The notes: generated by a model from the letters alone, not told the origin. Positions 1 to 8,393 are shown, counted from the first letter of the stretch. The stretch: 64,000 nucleotides of DNA from Streptomyces sp. SID13726 (GCF_010548375.1 NZ_JAAGLY010000005.1:186001-250000); one strand, 5' to 3'. Program-made: numbers and translations.

Positions 1-626
1 CGCCCCCGGATCAGCCGGAGCACTCGACCGTGAGCCGCCCGGACCGTGGCGACGAGGTGGTCGTGATCGGCGTGCCGGCCTCCGGCACCTGGCCGTCACC
101 GCCCCCGCGCGGACCGGCCCGGGTCGCCACCCCGGAGCAGGCGGAACAGCTCACCGTGACGGACCCGGACCGTCTCGCCTTCGTGGTCGCCCCCGGCACC
201 CCTGTCTCCGAGGCCTCGGCCGTCCTCGCCGTCCTGCGCCGACGCCACCCCCGGCTGCGCGGCCAGCACCCCCAGGAGTGGTGCTACACGATGGATGACC
301 TGCACACGGCGCTCGACTCGGCGCTGCCCCAGTCCGACCGGCTCCTGATCACGACCGGCGCGCAGTCCCCCGACCCCTTCGCCGGAACGGCCCTCGCCCG
401 GCCCGCCCGCCTCGCCCTGCCCACCCGCGACGTGACCGCCCTCCACGACCTGCGCCCCACCGACGTCGACGGCGCCACCCTCACCGTCCTGGACACCACC
501 GCCGACCGCAGCGCCACCCGCGCCCTGGCCCGAGCCCTCGACGGCCTGGGTCCCACGAGCCACATCCGCCGCGAAACCCGCTCCCGTGCCGAACACCCGC
601 ACGCTGCCGCGCACCAGCGGTCGTGA
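1..626 (+). CDS. IspH/LytB-like protein, 5' end outside window
   Basis: The frame is open from the first base; the first internal start is GTG at 30, so the true start probably lies upstream. The visible ~205 residues resemble the C-terminal two thirds of IspH (4-hydroxy-3-methylbutenyl diphosphate reductase, last step of the MEP isoprenoid pathway). The segment DPDRLAFVVAPGTPVSEA matches the IspH DPDRLAYVTQTT region, and EWCYTMDD sits where IspH has its third cluster cysteine (ICYATQN). The match is imperfect: the IspH HEEVEGT segment with the catalytic Glu is replaced by VPASGTW, and the substrate-binding NSSNS motif is replaced by GAQSPDP. It therefore looks like a diverged paralogue that may no longer catalyse the IspH reaction. 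It converges on the regulator gene that ends at 651. Confidence 0.55.
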   Translation, partial: PPDQPEHSTVSRPDRGDEVVVIGVPASGTWPSPPPRGPARVATPEQAEQLTVTDPDRLAFVVAPGTPVSEASAVLAVLRRRHPRLRGQHPQEWCYTMDDLHTALDSALPQSDRLLITTGAQSPDPFAGTALARPARLALPTRDVTALHDLRPTDVDGATLTVLDTTADRSATRALARALDGLGPTSHIRRETRSRAEHPHAAAHQRS

Positions 627-650
627 TCCGGGACTCTCCGCGGGCCCCGG

Positions 651-1709
651 TCACAGCTCCTGGTCCGGCCACCCCAGCAGCCGGGCGCCGATGACCGCCG
701 TCTGGAGCATGTACCGGTGCGCCGGGTCGGCCGGGTCGGCGCCCGTGAGCTGGTGGATGCGTTCCAGACGGTAGGTCAGGGCGCGGACGCTCAGCGAGAG
801 GCGGCGGGCCGTGACGGCGCCGACGCAGCCGGAGTCGAAGTAGACGGTGAGGGTGTCCAGGAGGGGCCGGGCGCCGCCGCGGGCCGTGGTGAGGGGGCCG
901 AGGGCCTGGCGGACGAGGTCGGCCATGGCCTGGCGGTCCCGGGCCAGGACGGGGTAGACCAGCAGGTCGGCGGCGCGCAGGACGGGCTCGTCGAGGCCGA
1001 GCCGCTCGGCCATCTCCAGGGCGTTCAGGGCCTCTTCGTACGACTGGACGACCCCGCCGGGTCCGGGCTGGGCCCGCCCGATGGCGACCTGGCCGCCGCC
1101 GGTGGCGGTGTGGGCCTGCTCGGCGAAGTAGGGCAGGATCTCCTCCTCGTGGCCCGGTGCGACGCACAGCATCCGGCCGTCCTTGGTGGTGAGCAGGACG
1201 TCACGGTGGCCGAACCGGGCCAGCAGCGCCCGCTCCACCCGCCGGGGCACCGGATCGCCCTCCTCGTACGCGGCCGGACCGCGCGCGACGGCGACCGCGT
1301 GGGCCTGGGAGAGCCTGAGCCCGAACCGCTCGGCCCGCTCGGCGAGCCGCCCCAGGTCGCTGCGGCCGTAGAGCAGGTCGTCGATGAACTCCCGCCGTAC
1401 GGCCTCCTCCTGACGCACCGCCAGCCGCTGCGCGCGCTCGTACCCCTCCGCGAACGCGTCCACCACCTGCTGTACGACGGCCAGCGCGCCGTCGGCCGAA
1501 CCGGCCGGGCCGGGCCACGCCTCGCGGGCCGCGGACAGGTGGGCGCCGACCAGGGTCCGCAGACTGTGCCCCGCCTCCGCGGCCTGTTCCCCGAGCGCGC
1601 GCCGCGACTCGATCTCGGCGCGGGTCAGCCGCCGTCCGAGGGCCGCGACCTCGGTGAGGATCTCGGCGTACCCCTCCAGGAAGCGTTCAGTTACCACCCG
1701 ATCCGCCAT
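651..1709 (-). CDS. PucR/CdaR-family transcriptional regulator
   Basis: A 352-residue protein. The N-terminal half (to about residue 170) is helical and resembles the sensory part of Streptomyces PucR-like regulators. The middle carries a GGDEF-like CdaR region (YEEALNALEMAERLG, about 240-255). The C-terminus is a PucR-type HTH_30 domain: DTLTVYFDSGCVGAVTARRLSLSVRALTYRLERI, the usual acidic-aromatic and helix-turn-helix signature. The ATG at 1709 is preceded by a purine-rich GGGGGTGG. Such regulators control catabolic or developmental genes in response to small ligands. No target is evident here; it is divergent from the NfeD-like/flotillin pair but 364 bp away. Confidence 0.8.
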   Translation of the reverse strand: MADRVVTERFLEGYAEILTEVAALGRRLTRAEIESRRALGEQAAEAGHSLRTLVGAHLSAAREAWPGPAGSADGALAVVQQVVDAFAEGYERAQRLAVRQEEAVRREFIDDLLYGRSDLGRLAERAERFGLRLSQAHAVAVARGPAAYEEGDPVPRRVERALLARFGHRDVLLTTKDGRMLCVAPGHEEEILPYFAEQAHTATGGGQVAIGRAQPGPGGVVQSYEEALNALEMAERLGLDEPVLRAADLLVYPVLARDRQAMADLVRQALGPLTTARGGARPLLDTLTVYFDSGCVGAVTARRLSLSVRALTYRLERIHQLTGADPADPAHRYMLQTAVIGARLLGWPDQEL

Positions 1710-2073
1710 GCCACCCCCGTTTTCCCGGAATCCTAACGCTGCGTTGACTGCACTCCGTCAGTAGCCCGGCACCCGGACCCCCGCGAAGGCTGCCGGGAAC
1801 CGGCAATGCGCGGGACCGGTCAGGGCGGGCACCATGGGTCGCGGGGAGCACCACGGAAAGGTCCCGGTGCCGGACACCGAGAGGTGCCGGCGCCGGGACC
1901 CACGGTGGGCCCGTGCCCGCGGTGTATCGCCGTCGGGGCGCGGTTCCGTCCGTGTCCGGCATAAAAGGCGTGTGAAGACTGCCGGAACACGGCAATGAAG
2001 CGGCCGCCCTCCCCATGTCAGGGTTCCGTCAAGCCGGGGATCGGCGACAGGGTGGGAAAGGGGGACGGCACGC
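1710..2073. other. 364-bp intergenic region with hairpin and two palindromes
   Basis: I see no gene here. A long near-perfect hairpin has arms at 1860-1878 and 1883-1900 with a GAGA loop. Two copies of a TGCCGG-N3-CCGGCA type palindrome lie at 1791-1805 (TGCCGGGAACCGGCA) and 1980-1994 (TGCCGGAACACGGCA). The region separates divergent genes, so the palindromes may be regulator sites and the hairpin an attenuator or a transcription barrier. No regulator is assigned. Confidence 0.5.
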
Positions 2074-2583
2074 ATGGCCTGGTTTCTCGGAATCGGCATC
2101 ACGGGGGTCGTGCTGCTCGCCCTGTCGCTGGTCCTCGACGGTGTGCTGGACGGGGCACTGGACGGCGCGCTCGGGGGAGCGCTGGACGGGTGGCTGTCGT
2201 TGCCGGTCGTCGCCGGGTTCCTGGCGATGACCGGCTTCGGCGGGGCGATCGCCCTGGGCACCACGGGCGCCGGACCCACGGTGGCGGCCGGCGCCGGTGC
2301 CGTCGCGGGACTCGGCACGGCCTGGCTGACGTACCGCTTCGGGCGGCTGCTGGCGCACGACCCGACGGCGTCCGCCCCCACCGGGGACGATCTGGTGGGC
2401 ACGGCCGGCAGCGTGGTCACGGCCATCCCGGCGGACGGGTACGGCGAGGTGCTGCTGCGGCTCGCCGGGCAGCCGGTGAAGCTCGCCGCCCGCAGCGCGC
2501 GCCCGGTGGCCCGGGGGGCCGAGGTGTGGGTGGAGTCCGCGCCGACCGCCACCTCGGTGCTGGTCCGCCCGGTGGACCGCTGA
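2074..2583 (+). CDS. NfeD-like membrane protein
   Basis: A 169-residue protein. The N-terminal half is hydrophobic with Gly/Asp/Leu repeats (VLDGVLDGALDGALGGALDG) and two or three membrane segments up to about residue 90. The C-terminal 70 residues form a small beta-rich domain (LVGTAGSVVTAIPADGYGEV ... ARGAEVWVES), typical of the OB-fold of NfeD1b-type partners of flotillins. The ATG at 2074 follows AAAGGGGG at a good distance. The flotillin gene starts 54 bp downstream, and NfeD-flotillin pairs are a standard bacterial arrangement. It is probably a membrane organiser that works with the flotillin; its biochemical role is unknown. Confidence 0.75.
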   Translation: MAWFLGIGITGVVLLALSLVLDGVLDGALDGALGGALDGWLSLPVVAGFLAMTGFGGAIALGTTGAGPTVAAGAGAVAGLGTAWLTYRFGRLLAHDPTASAPTGDDLVGTAGSVVTAIPADGYGEVLLRLAGQPVKLAARSARPVARGAEVWVESAPTATSVLVRPVDR

Positions 2584-2637
2584 ACCCCCCCTGTTTCCGG
2601 CGCTCTTCACCCACTCAACCGATTCGGGGGCACAGTC

Positions 2638-4164
2638 ATGAGTTCTGTCGTAGCCGTCGCCGTGCTGGGGGTCGTGGTTCTCCTCGTCCTCCTGGCGCTG
2701 GTCGTGGTCACCCGCTACAAGGTGGCCGGGCCCAGCGAGGCGTTCATCGTCACCGGGCGGCGCGGGAAGAAGTCCACGGACCCGGAGACCGGCCGGGTCT
2801 TCACCGACAACAGCGGGCAGAAGGTCGTGGTCGGCGGCGGGGTGTTCGTCGTGCCGTTCGTCCAGCAGAAGTTCAGCCTCGACCTGTCCTCCCGGCACAT
2901 CCCCGTCGCGGTGCGCGGCGCGGTCACCCTGCGCGGGGTCAAGGCCAACCTGGACGGTGTCGCCATCGTCAAGGTCGGCGGCACCGAGGACTCCATCCGG
3001 GCCGCGGCCCAGCGGTTCCTGATGCAGCAGGACGGCATCGTCGGCTTCACCCAGGAGGTGCTCTCGGGCGCGCTGCGGGCGATCGTCGGCCGGATGTCCG
3101 TGGAGGACGTCATCCGGGACCGCGCGGCCTTCGCGGGCCAGGTCGCGGAGGAGGCGGAGGCGAGCCTGTCCGGGCAGGGCCTGGTCCTGGACGCCTTCCA
3201 GATCCAGGACATCACCACCGAGGGCTCCTATCTGGAGGACCTCGGCCGGCCGGAGGCGGCCCGGGCCCGGCAGGAGGCCGACATCGCCGAGGCCATCGCC
3301 CGGCGTGCGGCCGAACAGGCCCGGCTGAAGGCCGAGGAGGAGATCGCGGTCGCCCAGCGGACGTTCGCGCTGCGCCAGGCCGAGATCAAGGCCGAGACCG
3401 ACGAGGCCTCGGCCCGGGCGGCGGCGGCCGGTCCGCTCGCCGAGGCGGCCCGGCAGCAGGAGATCCTCGGGCAGCAGGAGAAGGTCGCCGAACGGCAGGC
3501 CGCGCTGACCGACCGTCAGCTCGACACCCAGGTCCGCAAGCCCGCCGACGCCCAGCGGTACGCCGCCGAGCAGGACGCCGAGGCCAAGCGGGTGGCCCGG
3601 GTCAAGCAGGCCGAGGCGGAGAAGGCGGCGGGCATCGCGGCCGCGCAGGCGGAAGCCGAGCGGGCCCGGCTGACCGGTGAGGGCGAGAAGCAGCGCCGGA
3701 GCGCGCTGGCCGAGGCGGAGGCCGTGGAGGGCCTGAAGCGGGGTGAGGCGGAGCGGTCCCGGCGCGCGGCGATCGCGGAGGCGGTCCGGCTGGAGGGCGA
3801 GGCCGACGCGGCGGCGATCGGGGCCAAGGGGGCGGCCGAGGCGGAGGCGATGCGCAAGAAGGCGGACGCGTTCGGGCAGTACGGCGACGCGGCGATCCTT
3901 CAGATGCTGGTCGAGGTGCTTCCCCAGGTCGTCGCCAAGGCGTCCGAGCCGCTCAGCGCCGTGGACAAGATGACGGTGATCTCCACCGACGGCGCGGGCC
4001 GCATCCCGCGCGCGGTCGCCGACAACGTCGCCCAGGGCCTCGAACTCCTCGGCTCCACCACGGGCGTCGACCTCGCCGAACTCCTCAAGGGCGTCACCCG
4101 CCGCACCCCGGAGCCCAAGGACCAGCCGGCCCGGTCCAACGGCAAGGTCGAGATCACCGGTTGA
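2638..4164 (+). CDS. Flotillin-like SPFH-domain membrane scaffold
   Basis: A 508-residue protein. One N-terminal membrane helix (residues 3-24) is followed by an SPFH/band 7 domain (about 30-210; YKVAGPSEAFIVTGRRGKK, then the FVVPFVQQ and LDLSSRHIPV region). A long Ala/Glu/Arg-rich coiled coil (about 210-420) contains many EA repeats (EAEKAAGIAAAQAEAERA). The C-terminal tail (FGQYGDAAILQMLVEVLPQVVAKASEPL) is the conserved flotillin C-terminal segment. Flotillins form oligomeric assemblies in functional membrane microdomains. The partner NfeD-like gene lies directly upstream and is probably co-transcribed. Confidence 0.93.
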   Translation: MSSVVAVAVLGVVVLLVLLALVVVTRYKVAGPSEAFIVTGRRGKKSTDPETGRVFTDNSGQKVVVGGGVFVVPFVQQKFSLDLSSRHIPVAVRGAVTLRGVKANLDGVAIVKVGGTEDSIRAAAQRFLMQQDGIVGFTQEVLSGALRAIVGRMSVEDVIRDRAAFAGQVAEEAEASLSGQGLVLDAFQIQDITTEGSYLEDLGRPEAARARQEADIAEAIARRAAEQARLKAEEEIAVAQRTFALRQAEIKAETDEASARAAAAGPLAEAARQQEILGQQEKVAERQAALTDRQLDTQVRKPADAQRYAAEQDAEAKRVARVKQAEAEKAAGIAAAQAEAERARLTGEGEKQRRSALAEAEAVEGLKRGEAERSRRAAIAEAVRLEGEADAAAIGAKGAAEAEAMRKKADAFGQYGDAAILQMLVEVLPQVVAKASEPLSAVDKMTVISTDGAGRIPRAVADNVAQGLELLGSTTGVDLAELLKGVTRRTPEPKDQPARSNGKVEITG

Positions 4165-4212
4165 CGGTTCCGGCGGCAGGGGTTCACCCCCGGGAACACC
4201 TGCCGTCGAGGC

Positions 4213-4977
4213 CTACCGCACAGGGAACCCGAACGAGTACCCCTGCTGCTTCAGCCACGGCAGGACCTCGCGCAGCGCCTCGACCGTCTGGGCGCGGTCG
4301 CCGCCGGCGTCGTGGAAGAGCAGCGTGGGGCCGTTGGGGAGTTCGCGCTGGACCGTGGCCACGATGGCGGCCGTGCCCGGGCGTTCGAAGTCCTTGGTGT
4401 CGACGTTCCAGCCCAGCGGGCGCATGCCGCGGGAGGCGGCCAGCTTGCGGCTGTACGGGGTGAACGCGCCGCCGGGAGCCCGGTAGTACATCGGCCGGAC
4501 ACCCCCGGACGCCTCGGTGATCATGCGCTCGGCGTCGAGGATCTGCTGCGACTGGTAGGCCTCGGACTTCTTGTCCATCGTGGTGTCGTGGGACACCGAG
4601 TGGTCGCACAGCCGGTGCCCGGCGGCCACGACCCGCTTCACCAGATCGGGGTGGGCCTGCGCCTGCGTGCCGACCATGCAGAACGTCGCCTTCACCCCGT
4701 ACTCCCGCAGCACGTCCAGGACTTGGGGCGTCCAGGTCGGGTCCGGGCCGTCGTCGATGGTGATGTTGACGCCCCGCGCCCCCTTGTCCGAGGCGTGCGC
4801 GATGCTCACGTCGACGGGCTTGACGGCGGCGGCCGGCGAGGCGGACGCCTTCGGCGCGGCACCGCCCACGGCACCGGCCTGCGCGGTCCACACCGAGGCA
4901 CCGGCGGCGAGCAACGTCACCCCGAGCGCTGCCCCGAGCACCTTGCCGTACCAGCCCCGCCCGCCGTGCCGTGCCAT
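4213..4977 (-). CDS. Secreted polysaccharide deacetylase (NodB domain)
   Basis: A 254-residue protein. An N-terminal basic stretch and hydrophobic core (VLGAALGVTLLAAGASVW) indicate export. An Ala-rich linker leads to a NodB domain from about residue 65. The carbohydrate-esterase family 4 motifs are visible: motif 1 ITIDDGPDPTWT (catalytic Asp, metal Asp), motif 2 HSVSHDT (two metal His), motif 3 YRAPGG, and a C-terminal LLFHDAG with the catalytic His. It should remove N- or O-acetyl groups from a cell-wall or extracellular glycan. It converges on the flotillin gene and is divergent from the GH30 gene. Confidence 0.92.
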   Translation of the reverse strand: MARHGGRGWYGKVLGAALGVTLLAAGASVWTAQAGAVGGAAPKASASPAAAVKPVDVSIAHASDKGARGVNITIDDGPDPTWTPQVLDVLREYGVKATFCMVGTQAQAHPDLVKRVVAAGHRLCDHSVSHDTTMDKKSEAYQSQQILDAERMITEASGGVRPMYYRAPGGAFTPYSRKLAASRGMRPLGWNVDTKDFERPGTAAIVATVQRELPNGPTLLFHDAGGDRAQTVEALREVLPWLKQQGYSFGFPVR

Positions 4978-5184
4978 GTCCGCCCCGCTTCCGCGTAGTT
5001 CCTCGCCGGTCCTCGATCACCTCGCGACCACCTGGCAGGACGAGAGAAGTCGCCCCCGGGATGCGTCCGTTACCGATCACGGACAATCCCGGGGGAGTTC
5101 GGGGACAACTCGCGCCCCGCAACTTTCGGTCCCGGCGACTCCTTGACCGCCGCGACGCGCACAGGGTAGACACAGCGCCAACAG

Positions 5185-5200
5185 ATGTTTACGTAAACAT
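5185..5200. promoter_or_regulatory. 16-bp perfect palindrome, LacI-type operator candidate
   Basis: ATGTTTACGTAAACAT is a perfect palindrome centred on CG, with the size and symmetry of operators for LacI-family sugar regulators. It is 70 bp upstream of the GH30 start, where it could overlap the promoter. No LacI gene lies in the window, so the regulator would be encoded elsewhere. Confidence 0.6.
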
Positions 5201-5269
5201 TGCCTTCGACGTCCACATCTCTGTGTCCCGCCGGGACGCGCGCCGCACGGAAGAGCTGGAGTACGAGAC

Positions 5270-7330
5270 ATGGCACACCCCACCCGCCGGAGACGGCTTC
5301 TGGGCCTCGGCGTCACGGCCCTCGCGACCGGGACCGTTCTTGCGGCCACCGCGCTGCCGGCCGCGCACGCCGAGGTGACCGCGACCGCGGCGGTCACCGT
5401 CCGCCCCGACCCCTCCTACCAGCAGGAGAAGTTCGAGGGCTGGGGCACCAGCCTGGTCTGGTTCGCCAACGCCACCGGCGACTACCCGCCCGCCGTCCGC
5501 GAGAAGCTGGCCAAGCTGCTGTTCGGCGACGACGGTCTCGCGCTGAACATCGCCCGCTACAACATCGGCGGCGGCAACGCCCCGGACGTCAAGGACTACC
5601 TGCGCCCGGGCGGCGCCGTCGAGGGCTGGTGGAAGGCCCCGGCGGGCACCACCCGCGAGGACGTCGACTGGTGGGACGCCGACGACCCCAAGGACTGGAA
5701 CAACAAGGCCGACAAGACGCAGCGCTGGTGGGTCGACCGCATCAAGAAGGACATCACGCACTGGGAGGCGTTCAGCAACTCCCCGCCGTGGTTCATGACC
5801 GAGAGCGGCTACGTCTCCGGCAACTTCGACGCGGGCAAGGACCAGTTGAAGACGGAGTCCGTGGACGACTTCGCCAAGTACCTGGTGGGCGCCACCGAAC
5901 GCCTGGAGAAGGCGCACCACATCAAGGTCGACACCCTCGACCCGTTCAACGAGCCGAACACCAACTACTGGGGGACCACGCTCGGCGCGGACGGACAGCC
6001 GGTCGGCGGCCGGCAGGAGGGCGCCCACATCGGCCCCGAGCTCCAGCAGAAGGTGATCCGCGCGCTGGCCCCGACCCTGGCGAAGTCCCGGACGGACGCG
6101 GAGATCTCCGCGATGGACGAGACCAACCCCGGGACCTTCGCCACCAACTGGAACTCCTACCCCCAGGACGTCCGCGACCTGGTCGGCCAGATGAACGTCC
6201 ACACCTACGGCACCAGCCAGCGCACCACCGTGCGCGACCTGGCCAAGGCCGCGGACAAGCCGCTGTGGATGAGCGAGGTCGAGGGCGACTGGGGCGACGG
6301 GCAGAGCTTCACGGACATGCGTCCGGGCCTGGGCCTGGCCCAGCGCATGGTCGACGACCTGCGTGAACTGGAGCCCCGCGCCTGGGTGTTCTGGCAGCCC
6401 GTCGAGGACTACGACAACATGAAGCCGGGCGGCGAGTCCGCGAAGGGCGGCAACTGGGGCGAGATCCAGCTCTCCTTCGGCTGCACCGCGAAGGACACCC
6501 TCAAGTCCTGCCCGATCTACACCAACACGAAGTTCGACACCGCCCGCAACTTCACGCACTACATCAAGCCCGGCGACCGGCTGATCCGCACGAACGACAC
6601 CTCCAGCACCGCGGCGATCGCCAAGAAGGGCGACGCGGCCACGGTCGTCCACGTCAACAGCACCACCGAGGCGCGGGACGTCACGATCGACCTGTCGAAG
6701 TTCGGCCGGGTCTCCGCCAAGGCCACCGTCACCCCGGTGGTGACCAGCGCCGACGGCAAGCTGGTGAAGCGGAAGCCCGTCCGGGTCAGCGGCAAGCAGG
6801 CCACGATCGCCGTGCCCGCCCAGTCGGTGACGTCCTTCCTCGTCAAGGGAGTCTCCGGCGTCGCCAAGGACGCGGCCGAACTGCGCAAGGGCCACACCTA
6901 CGAACTGACCGGCGTCCAGAGCGGCAAGGACCTCACCATCGCCGCGAACGGCACGGGCCTGGTGATCAGGAACGCCGACAGCGCCGACCGGAGCGGCCGG
7001 CAGTGGCAGGTCAAGCAGATCACCGGCAGCGACAACCGCAAGCGGTACGTCCTCACCGAGGCCACCGCGGGCAAGCGGCTGGCCGTCCGGGCCGGTGCCC
7101 TGGTCGCCGAGCCCGACGAGGGCCGCCGTGACAGCGCCGCCCAGTGGATCATGTCGACGACCGGCGACGGCACCTGGACCCTCGTCAACGCGGCCACCGG
7201 CCAACTCGCCGACGTCGGCGGTCAGTCGACCAGCGACGGCGCCGCCGTGGGCCTGTGGACCCCGAACTCCGGCACCAACCAGCGCTGGAAGGTGACCGAG
7301 GTGAAGCCCGCGGCCACGCGGACCGAGTAG
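5270..7330 (+). CDS. Secreted GH30-type endo-beta-1,6-galactanase with ricin-like domain
   Basis: A 686-residue protein. The start (MAHPTRRRRLLGLG, then an Ala-rich hydrophobic core ending AAHAE) is a Tat-like signal peptide. The catalytic region (about 40-420) begins with the family signature EKFEGWGTSLVWFANATGDY and has NIARYNIGGGNAPD. The likely acid/base Glu228 is in LDPFNEPN and the nucleophile is in MSEVEGDWG (Glu336). A beta-sandwich follows (about 430-540). The last ~140 residues are a ricin-type lectin fold ending NSGTNQRWKV (QxW). This architecture fits endo-beta-1,6-galactanases of the GH30_5 group, which act on arabinogalactan side chains; the substrate is inferred from the family. 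The upstream palindrome suggests sugar-responsive control. Confidence 0.85.
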   Translation: MAHPTRRRRLLGLGVTALATGTVLAATALPAAHAEVTATAAVTVRPDPSYQQEKFEGWGTSLVWFANATGDYPPAVREKLAKLLFGDDGLALNIARYNIGGGNAPDVKDYLRPGGAVEGWWKAPAGTTREDVDWWDADDPKDWNNKADKTQRWWVDRIKKDITHWEAFSNSPPWFMTESGYVSGNFDAGKDQLKTESVDDFAKYLVGATERLEKAHHIKVDTLDPFNEPNTNYWGTTLGADGQPVGGRQEGAHIGPELQQKVIRALAPTLAKSRTDAEISAMDETNPGTFATNWNSYPQDVRDLVGQMNVHTYGTSQRTTVRDLAKAADKPLWMSEVEGDWGDGQSFTDMRPGLGLAQRMVDDLRELEPRAWVFWQPVEDYDNMKPGGESAKGGNWGEIQLSFGCTAKDTLKSCPIYTNTKFDTARNFTHYIKPGDRLIRTNDTSSTAAIAKKGDAATVVHVNSTTEARDVTIDLSKFGRVSAKATVTPVVTSADGKLVKRKPVRVSGKQATIAVPAQSVTSFLVKGVSGVAKDAAELRKGHTYELTGVQSGKDLTIAANGTGLVIRNADSADRSGRQWQVKQITGSDNRKRYVLTEATAGKRLAVRAGALVAEPDEGRRDSAAQWIMSTTGDGTWTLVNAATGQLADVGGQSTSDGAAVGLWTPNSGTNQRWKVTEVKPAATRTE

Positions 7331-7351
7331 CCCCGCCCCCACCCCCACCTG

Positions 7352-7399
7352 CGACGCCCTCGCCGGTCACCGCCTTCGGTGACCGGGCCGGGGGCGTCG
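7352..7399. terminator. Bidirectional terminator hairpin, copy 1
   Basis: CGACGCCC (7352-7359) and GGTCACCG (7365-7372) pair with CGGTGACC (7377-7384) and GGGCGTCG (7392-7399). The long stem, with an internal loop, lies just after the GH30 stop codon. There is no strong T-tract, as is common in Streptomyces. Confidence 0.7.
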
Positions 7400-7527
7400 T
7401 GCGTTTCCGGCGTCGTACGGCAGGGTGCCGGCGCGGCGCACGGGCCCGGCGTCAGCCCGCCGCGTCGGGGCGACCCGTCAGCCCGGCCAGTTCCGCGTCG
7501 TAGTAGCCCCCGCCCCACCCCCACCTG

Positions 7528-7575
7528 CGACGCCCCCGCCGGTTACCGCCTTCGGTGACCGGGCCGGGGGCGTCG
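7528..7575. terminator. Bidirectional terminator hairpin, copy 2
   Basis: This is the second copy of the hairpin at 7352-7399, shifted by 176 bp. The outer arms are CGACGCCC and GGGCGTCG. One inner pair is weakened (GGTTACCG against CGGTGACC). It lies 53 bp downstream of the tetR stop on the minus strand. Confidence 0.7.
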
Positions 7576-7627
7576 TGCGTTTCCGGCGTCGTACGGCAGG
7601 GTGCCGGCGCGGCGCACGGGCCCCGCG

Positions 7628-8290
7628 TCAGCCCGCCGCGTCCGGGCGACCCGCCAGCCCGGCCGCTTCCGCGTCGTACAGCAGGGCCGGGTCGAGGCCC
7701 ATCCCCGTGAAGTGGCCCGCGAGTTCGAGGGACAGGACGCCGTGCAGCCGGGTCCAGACGGTCAGGGCGCGGTCGAGGACCTCGGGCGGGGCGGGGTGGC
7801 CGGCGGCCCAGTCCCGGTGGGTTTCGAGGTGGACGGCGAACGGCGTCGGCGGGCCGCTCGGGGGCAGCGCGGCGCACGCGTCCAGGAGGATCGCCATGAT
7901 CTCCGCCGCGATCGCGGTGGTGTCGGCGGGCGCCTGGTAGCCGGGGACGGGCGTGCCGTAGACGAGGAAGTACCGCTGGGGGTCCGCCAGGGCCCACTCC
8001 CGCAGCGCCCGCGCCAGCGCGGTGAGGTCGGCGCCGGTGCCCGCGGCCGCGTGGAAGGTGTCGGCGAGGCTGCGGTAGGCGTCCCTGACCAGCTCGGTGA
8101 TCAGCTCGTCGCGGCCCGCGAAGTACCGGTAGAGCGCGGGTCCGCTCATCCCCATCCGCTTGGCGATCGCGTTCAGCGAGAGCGCGGAGGCGCCCGCCTC
8201 GGCGATCTGCTCCCAGGCCCGCTCCTTGACCTCCGTACGCACCTGGGCGCGGTAGCGCTCGCGCGGAGTCTTCGCTTCCGAGTTCACCAT
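7628..8290 (-). CDS. TetR-family regulator with WHG C-terminal domain
   Basis: A 220-residue protein. The N-terminal HTH is clear: VKERAWEQIAEAGASALSLNAIAKRMGMSGPALYRYFAGRDELI (about residues 20-64). The C-terminal half (LARALREWALADPQRYFLVYGTPVPGY) is characteristic of the WHG-type TetR ligand domain. It is divergent from the zinc-less alcohol dehydrogenase-like gene at 8394, and two inverted 15-bp elements lie between them, so it probably represses itself and that gene. Its 3' end has been tandemly duplicated downstream. The inducer is unknown. Confidence 0.9.
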   Translation of the reverse strand: MVNSEAKTPRERYRAQVRTEVKERAWEQIAEAGASALSLNAIAKRMGMSGPALYRYFAGRDELITELVRDAYRSLADTFHAAAGTGADLTALARALREWALADPQRYFLVYGTPVPGYQAPADTTAIAAEIMAILLDACAALPPSGPPTPFAVHLETHRDWAAGHPAPPEVLDRALTVWTRLHGVLSLELAGHFTGMGLDPALLYDAEAAGLAGRPDAAG

Positions 8291-8291
8291 G

Positions 8292-8351
8292 GTTAGAGGC
8301 TATCACTGAAGTTATTGACACTCTCGATCCTGTGCTGTTATAACTTCTAAC
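8292..8351. promoter_or_regulatory. Shared operator region between tetR and dehydrogenase
   Basis: GTTAGAGGCTATCAC (8292-8306) and GTTATAACTTCTAAC (8337-8351) are inverted copies of one another with 12 of 15 positions matching. They flank the AT-rich interval between the two divergent starts. This placement fits a TetR operator covering both promoters. Confidence 0.55.
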
Positions 8352-8393
8352 GAAAGCGAAGTCGAGTAACGAACCGCTGCCGTGGAGGCCGTC

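Larger units (their letters stand above)
7328..7679. repeat. Tandem duplication of a 176-bp segment carrying a gene 3' end and terminator
   Basis: Copy 1 (7328-7503) and copy 2 (7504-7679) align with a constant 176-bp offset, no gaps and about ten mismatches (roughly 94% identity). Each copy contains a TAG, a hairpin and the last ~17 codons of the tetR gene (minus strand). Copy 2 is the working end of tetR (stop at 7628). Copy 1 holds an orphan equivalent with its stop at 7452, reading YDAELAGLTGRPDAAG against YDAEAAGLAGRPDAAG in the gene. The duplication leaves two terminators in series between the convergent GH30 and tetR genes. Confidence 0.95.

Noticed and set aside
5189..7348. 719-residue open frame antisense to the GH30 gene
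   Set aside because: It is the complement of a well-supported glycosidase. The translation is Gly/Val/Arg/Leu-rich with no domain, as expected for antisense frames in high-GC DNA.
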